Assembly: GCA_014379485.1 (NCBI GenBank)
Contig: JACMLS010000350.1
Location: forward strand, 1 to 9,157
DNA length: 9,157 nt
Source of the DNA: Bacteroidia bacterium
GTDB taxonomy: Bacteria > Bacteroidota > Bacteroidia > B-17B0 > Aurantibacillaceae
Reading direction: 5' to 3'
Shown piece after piece: positions 6,194-9,157 of this stretch. The first letter of the stretch is position 1; every line of letters starts with the position of its first letter. Made by a program: the position numbers and the translations under genes. Below the pieces are notes generated by a model. That model saw nothing but the letters and a program-made list of their open reading frames with translations, was not told the origin of the DNA and did not search any database.

Positions 6194-7123
6194 ATGGGAC
6201 CAGTAGGAATTACGCTGACATCTATTGCGGTTTTACTCTTTTTTATGTGTTTTGTTACTGTGCGGCAGGGAATGGTTGCCGTAGTAACCATTTTCGGCAA
6301 GTACAACAAGATCATGAAACCGGGTCTTAATTTCAGAATTCCCTTGTTGCAAAGGATCTACAAACGTATTTCTATACAAAACCGCTCTGTAGAATTGGGT
6401 TTTGCTGCTACAACTATTGACCAGGCCAATGTAAATTTTACCTGTATGGTTTTATATTCTGTATTGGATAACGATGAAAAAACCATACAAAATGTTGCTT
6501 TTAAATTTATTGATGAACGCAATTTTATGCAGGCCCTTGTTCGTTCTGTAGAAGGAAGCATCCGCGCCTTTGTTGCAACTAAAAAGCAATCTGAAATTCT
6601 TTCATTAAGAAGAGAAATTGTAATTGAAGTAAAGGAAAACATGGATAAGGTGCTGGAAGATTGGGGATATCACCTCATAGATTTGCAGGTAAATGATATT
6701 GCCTTTGATGAAGAAGTAATGAAATCTATGTCTAAAGTTGTTGCATCAAGCAATCTAAAAGCAGCAGCAGAAAATGAGGGGCAAGCATTACTGATTACTA
6801 AAACCAAATTTGCAGAAGCAGAAGGTAATGCCATTAAAATTGCGGCCCTTGCAGAAAAAGAAGCCGCACAATTGCGCGGACAAGGTATTGCATTGTTCAG
6901 AGAAGAGGTGGCCAAGGGTATGAGCCAGGCTGCAAAATTAATGCAGGACAGTAACCTGGATTCTTCTTTAATTCTTTTTAGTATGTGGACAGAAGCGGTT
7001 AAGAATTTTGCAGAACAAGGCGAAGGAAATGTTATTTTCTTAGACGGTTCTGTTGAAGGAATGGAAAAAACAATGAAACAAATGATGGCCCTGGGAAGAA
7101 TGGACCTTGATGCTAAAAAATAA
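6194..7123 (+). CDS. SPFH/Band 7 (stomatin/HIR-like) membrane protein
   Basis: This 309-residue protein has the stomatin plan. Residues 5-22 are a single N-terminal membrane segment. An SPFH domain follows from about 23, with the typical strand GMVAVVTIFGKYNKIMKPGLNFRIP (26-50) and a long segment to about 180 containing the QSEILSLRREI helix (132-142) and the VNDIAFDEEV motif (166-175). Next comes an Ala/Glu/Lys-rich helical region (184-235), usual for SPFH oligomerisation, and a C-terminal tail with NVIFLDGS (279-286). SPFH proteins form large membrane-bound rings or cages and often regulate proteases or membrane microdomains. The C-terminal half is close in style to plant HIR proteins. No NfeD-type partner gene or adjacent protease is present. 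It stands alone, with its own -7 element and a terminator downstream. Confidence 0.92.
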   Translation: MGPVGITLTSIAVLLFFMCFVTVRQGMVAVVTIFGKYNKIMKPGLNFRIPLLQRIYKRISIQNRSVELGFAATTIDQANVNFTCMVLYSVLDNDEKTIQNVAFKFIDERNFMQALVRSVEGSIRAFVATKKQSEILSLRREIVIEVKENMDKVLEDWGYHLIDLQVNDIAFDEEVMKSMSKVVASSNLKAAAENEGQALLITKTKFAEAEGNAIKIAALAEKEAAQLRGQGIALFREEVAKGMSQAAKLMQDSNLDSSLILFSMWTEAVKNFAEQGEGNVIFLDGSVEGMEKTMKQMMALGRMDLDAKK

Positions 7124-7152
7124 TGCCACACTTCGACGGGCTTAGTGTTACA
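7124..7152 (+). repeat. REP-like hairpin directly after the SPFH stop codon
   Basis: The unit begins at the base after the TAA at 7121-7123. ACACT (7128-7132) pairs with AGTGT (7144-7148) around an 11-base loop holding TCGACGGGCT, and outer bases TG and CA also pair across two mismatches. Core sequence and orientation relative to the gene match the units after usp and talC, including the trailing ACAATT shared with usp. The stem is partly decayed compared with the talC copy. Confidence 0.75.
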
Positions 7153-7169
7153 ATTGAAATTTTATAATT

Positions 7170-7204
7170 AAAACCCCCCCGATAAAATTTTATCGGGGGG
7201 TTTT
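7170..7204. terminator. Strong bidirectional intrinsic terminator
   Basis: AAAA and seven C are followed by the perfect 14-base palindrome GATAAAATTTTATC, then six G and TTTT. Apart from one extra C the whole 35-base block is self-complementary, giving a very stable stem with T-tracts on both strands. It sits between the convergent SPFH (ends 7123) and talC (ends 7238) genes and should stop transcription from both sides. Confidence 0.92.
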
Positions 7205-7210
7205 CATTTT

Positions 7211-7237
7211 GTCATACTGAGCCCGTCGAAGTATGAC
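7211..7237 (-). repeat. REP-like hairpin directly after the talC stop codon
   Basis: GTCATACT (7211-7218) pairs perfectly with AGTATGAC (7230-7237) around an 11-base loop. The next base is the first of the talC stop codon complement (7238-7240), so stem and stop codon touch. Compared with the usp copy, a C-G pair is replaced by T-A, a compensated change that keeps the stem. This is the best-preserved copy of the family in the window. Confidence 0.85.
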
Positions 7238-7885
7238 CTACTTCTTAGCGTCCGCTAAAAATTGCGCGAGTCCTTTGTCTGTTAGTGGGTGGTTGAGTAA
7301 TGCAAGAATGGCACTGAGCGGACAGGTTGCAACATCTGCCCCAATTTTTGCACATTGTATAATATGAATGGTGTGGCGAATAGATGCTGCCAGAATTTGT
7401 GTTTCGTAACCGTAATTATCGTAAATAATGCGAATGTCTTCAATAAGGTCCATTCCATCTGTAGAAACATCATCTAATCTTCCAATAAACGGAGAAACGT
7501 AAGTTGCTCCTGCCTTAGCTGCAAGAAGCGCTTGCCCTGCACTAAAAACCAAAGTACAATTTGTTCTGATACCTTTATTGGTAAAATATTTTATTGCTTT
7601 AATTCCGTCTTTGATCATCGGTACCTTTACCACGATCTGCGAGTGCAGTTTGGCAAGTTCTTCTCCTTCTTTTACCATTCCCTCAAAATCTGTCGCAATT
7701 ACTTCTGCACTTACGTCTCCTTCTGTAAGGGCGCAAATGTCTTTGTAATGCTGATGGATTTTTTCTATTCCCTTAATTCCTTCTTTTGCCATAAGCGATG
7801 GGTTGGTAGTAACACCATCCAGCACACCAAGATCGTGCGCTTCTTTAATTTGGGCAAGGTTTGCTGTATCGATAAAAAATTTCAT
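7238..7885 (-). CDS. Transaldolase, TalC/fructose-6-phosphate aldolase family
   Basis: This 215-residue protein has the length and motifs of the small, decameric TalC/FSA class I aldolases. Visible active-site residues are Asp6 (FIDTAN), Asn28 (GVTTNPS), the Schiff-base Lys87 (VVKVPM), Thr111, and the segment SPFIGRLDD (131-139); AASIRH lies at 167-171. Glu61 (SAEVIA) and Phe133 replace the Gln and Tyr of Escherichia coli fructose-6-phosphate aldolase. Those positions are Glu and Phe in true transaldolases and in Bacillus YwjH/TalC, so the activity is probably transaldolase: transfer of a dihydroxyacetone unit between sedoheptulose 7-phosphate and glyceraldehyde 3-phosphate in the non-oxidative pentose phosphate pathway, in the cytosol. 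It is a single-gene unit with its own hairpin and terminator. ATG 7885 starts directly at the first beta strand. Confidence 0.95.
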   Translation of the reverse strand: MKFFIDTANLAQIKEAHDLGVLDGVTTNPSLMAKEGIKGIEKIHQHYKDICALTEGDVSAEVIATDFEGMVKEGEELAKLHSQIVVKVPMIKDGIKAIKYFTNKGIRTNCTLVFSAGQALLAAKAGATYVSPFIGRLDDVSTDGMDLIEDIRIIYDNYGYETQILAASIRHTIHIIQCAKIGADVATCPLSAILALLNHPLTDKGLAQFLADAKK

Positions 7886-7907
7886 AGTTCGGTTTTTTTT
7901 TGAGCAA

Positions 7908-7915
7908 CAAATTAA
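7908..7915 (-). promoter_or_regulatory. Possible -7 element of the transaldolase gene
   Basis: The minus strand reads TTAATTTG, a 7 of 8 match to TAnnTTTG, 22 bases before the ATG at 7885. No TTG is seen at -33 spacing. The 163 bases between this gene and the divergent gene at 8049 hold no other clear signal. Confidence 0.3.
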
Positions 7916-8048
7916 AGGAATTTTGAGATGGGGTTATTAAAGAGTTATTCACGGTTTGCGAAGGAATACGGTGCTAAACTCAAAGTAAAAGCCTGTAGGG
8001 GGATTAATTTCGCAATAAAAGTATTTTCTGTACGTTTAAATACGTATA

Positions 8049-8690
8049 ATGAAAAGTCACTTTATTACTATAACTATCTTGTTTTTATTTTGCTTGCGCC
8101 CTTATAATTCGCAGGGAATTTCTTTTAAAAATGACAGCACAAAAAAGAAAATTGGTTTGGTTGTAAAGGCAGATCTTTTACTTCCTGCAATCGGAATTTA
8201 TTATAAACAAGTAGAATACGCCTTTACAGCAGAAAAATTTTTTGGAAAGCACAGCAGCTTTCAATTCACTTATTTAGATGGCTGGCAAAATACAAGGCGA
8301 AACTTTTCCAGCGGAGGAAGGTTTACCCACTATTGGCGAGAGATCATTTTTATCCCTGAGTATAAATTCTTTTTATCAAAAAAAAAACTGCACTCAGGTT
8401 ATTATGTCGGAGCCTTTGCATGGTTCGATTACCTTCATTCCAACACTATTCATTCCCTTCCATGGGAATACTCAGCGAATGACACAAGGAAAACACGCAT
8501 AGGAGGAGGGATTGTCAATGGTTTTCAGTTTTATCTTTTCAATCACCTTACGTTTGACATTATAGCAGGTGCCGGATACTTACAAACCGTGAAAATCAAG
8601 GTTGTTGAGGAAAATTTTACCATTGTGGGTTCTTCTCCAGAAACCTATTTTTTCCCTCGCCTTGCAGTAAACCTGGGTTATAAATTTTAA
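8049..8690 (+). CDS. Outer-membrane beta-barrel-like protein (DUF3575-like)
   Basis: This 213-residue protein starts with a signal peptide (residues 1-22; Lys then a hydrophobic ILFLFC core, likely cleavage after Asn-Ser-Gln). The mature part shows alternating hydrophobic and aromatic residues typical of transmembrane beta strands, for example VVKADLLLPAIGIYY (38-52), FQFTYLDGW (71-79), EIIFIPEYKFFL, GYYVGAFAWF and LTFDIIAGAGYL. It ends in Tyr-Lys-Phe; a terminal Phe is typical of outer-membrane barrels inserted by the BAM complex. The order of elements, a first strand ending in LLPA-x-G, a central P-E-Y/R-x-F/Y strand and G-Y-x-G, resembles DUF3575-type proteins of Bacteroidota. A small barrel of about eight strands in the outer membrane is the likely form. 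Substrate and role are unknown. Confidence 0.78.
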   Translation: MKSHFITITILFLFCLRPYNSQGISFKNDSTKKKIGLVVKADLLLPAIGIYYKQVEYAFTAEKFFGKHSSFQFTYLDGWQNTRRNFSSGGRFTHYWREIIFIPEYKFFLSKKKLHSGYYVGAFAWFDYLHSNTIHSLPWEYSANDTRKTRIGGGIVNGFQFYLFNHLTFDIIAGAGYLQTVKIKVVEENFTIVGSSPETYFFPRLAVNLGYKF

Positions 8691-8769
8691 AGGAATTTCA
8701 TTAACTCAATTTCAGCTGCTTTATCAACCCGATCTTCAATTAATTTAATAAAACCTAAAATTTTGCCCC

Positions 8770-8777
8770 TATCTTTG
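8770..8777 (+). promoter_or_regulatory. -7 element of the small 78-residue gene
   Basis: TATCTTTG is an exact TAnnTTTG, 16 bases before the ATG at 8794, which leaves a leader of roughly 10 bases. No TTG lies at the usual -33 distance. The gene is thus probably transcribed independently of the barrel gene 103 bases upstream. Confidence 0.45.
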
Positions 8778-8793
8778 CTGCAAGATTAATCTT

Positions 8794-9030
8794 ATGCGCA
8801 TAATAGAAACCATTCCACATCCTTCCATTACCATCTCCATTTTCCAAATGAACGATAAATACATCGTAAAATTTGAAGCCGGCCCCATGGAACAGGCCTT
8901 TAAATTTAAAAGCGAAGATGTGGGTGGATTAGATGGAGTTAAAAAGAAAATTGACAAAGAATTTATTGACGAAGTGTTTAATCGCTTTATGGAAATGAAA
9001 AAACAATTATCAAAAACATTAAGCAACTAA
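8794..9030 (+). CDS. Small conserved-looking protein of unknown function
   Basis: This is a 78-residue soluble protein without signal peptide or membrane segment. The first half reads as short beta strands (TIPHPSITISIFQMN, then KYIVKFEAGPMEQAFKF at about 22-38) and the second as charged helices (DGVKKKIDKEFIDEVFNRFMEMKKQL at 47-72), giving a beta-beta-beta-alpha-alpha layout. I recall similar proteins of about 80 residues in other Bacteroidota, without an assigned function, but cannot confirm this here. Reasons to call it real are balanced coding composition, an exact -7 element upstream, and a compact fold-like pattern. It could be a small cytosolic adaptor or regulator, but nothing in the sequence points to a specific role. 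Confidence 0.75.
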   Translation: MRIIETIPHPSITISIFQMNDKYIVKFEAGPMEQAFKFKSEDVGGLDGVKKKIDKEFIDEVFNRFMEMKKQLSKTLSN

Positions 9031-9046
9031 AAATTTGAGCTCTGAT

Positions 9047-9061
9047 GCCTTTAGGAAAGGC
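9047..9061 (+). other. Small perfect hairpin between the 78-residue gene and the glycosyltransferase
   Basis: GCCTTT (9047-9052) and AAAGGC (9056-9061) are perfectly complementary around a 3-base loop. No T-tract follows, so it is a poor intrinsic terminator; it could be a weak attenuator or chance. It lies 20 bases before the ATG at 9082. Confidence 0.3.
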
Positions 9062-9081
9062 GAAATGAATGTAATTTCTCT

Positions 9082-9157
9082 ATGAATCCTTTCAAGAAAA
9101 AACTAAAAATATTTATACTGGGTCCGGCCTACCCTCTTCGCGGAGGCCTACGCGGCG
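9082..9157 (+). CDS. Probable glycosyltransferase, N-terminus only (runs off right edge)
   Basis: Only 25 residues are visible. They read as a basic start (MNPFKKK), a first beta strand LKIFILGPAYP and a Pro-x-x-Gly-Gly loop (LRGGL). This strand plus P-x-x-G-G pattern is the beginning of GT-B glycosyltransferases of family 4, where the glycine loop helps bind the nucleotide sugar and acceptor. It would be a cytosolic enzyme adding sugars to surface glycans or lipids. The call rests on this short motif alone. Other ATGs just upstream (9065, 9069) reach stop codons within a few codons, so 9082 is the best start. Confidence 0.65.
   Translation, partial: MNPFKKKLKIFILGPAYPLRGGLRG

Noticed and set aside
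6670..7131. Minus-strand open frame of 153 codons opposite the SPFH gene
   Set aside because: It is a Ser/Ile-rich shadow of the Ala/Glu/Lys-rich helices of the SPFH protein, without its own leader signals.
1..9157. Defence system, prophage or integrative element
   Set aside because: No nuclease, integrase, toxin, reverse transcriptase, phage or transposase gene is seen; the genes read as housekeeping and envelope functions.

Overview
The window looks like chromosomal DNA from a member of the Bacteroidota. The evidence is AT-rich sequence, genes without Shine-Dalgarno sites but with A/T-rich leaders, several close or exact matches to the Bacteroidota -7 element TAnnTTTG, a lipoprotein and secreted proteins of Bacteroidota style, and short hairpin repeats built around a GTCGA-containing loop. 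No ribosomal RNA, tRNA, CRISPR array, phage gene or transposase gene was seen. The window reads as ordinary housekeeping and envelope genes, with unusually interesting intergenic DNA.

Layout. Positions 1-5889 are all transcribed leftward (minus strand). In order of transcription they encode a TPR-repeat periplasmic protein, an unrecognised polytopic membrane protein 16 bases behind it (probable operon), a tandem universal stress protein, the ribosomal protein L11 methyltransferase PrmA, an unrecognised lipoprotein, and the first 135 residues of a secreted W/Y-rich repeat protein that runs off the left edge. Position 5935-6095 is a foldback element lying in the divergent promoter region. Rightward from 6194 is an SPFH/stomatin-type membrane protein. 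It converges on a leftward transaldolase of the TalC type (7238-7885), and a strong bidirectional terminator sits between them. From 8049 three rightward genes follow: an outer-membrane beta-barrel-like protein, a small conserved-looking 78-residue protein, and the first 25 residues of a probable glycosyltransferase that runs off the right edge.

Intergenic DNA. Three unrelated genes (usp, SPFH, talC) are followed, 0 to 4 bases after the stop codon, by the same hairpin family in the same orientation relative to the gene. Behind usp this unit is amplified into a tandem array of about 29-base units that fills almost the whole gap to prmA. A different octamer-based inverted repeat follows prmA. 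The foldback element has 27-base arms matching at 25 positions, and each arm carries an outward-facing TAnnTTTG.

No operon-scale functional link between the genes is evident beyond the TPR/membrane protein pair. I do not see a multi-gene novel system here. The best leads are the two repeat families and the His-rich membrane protein.
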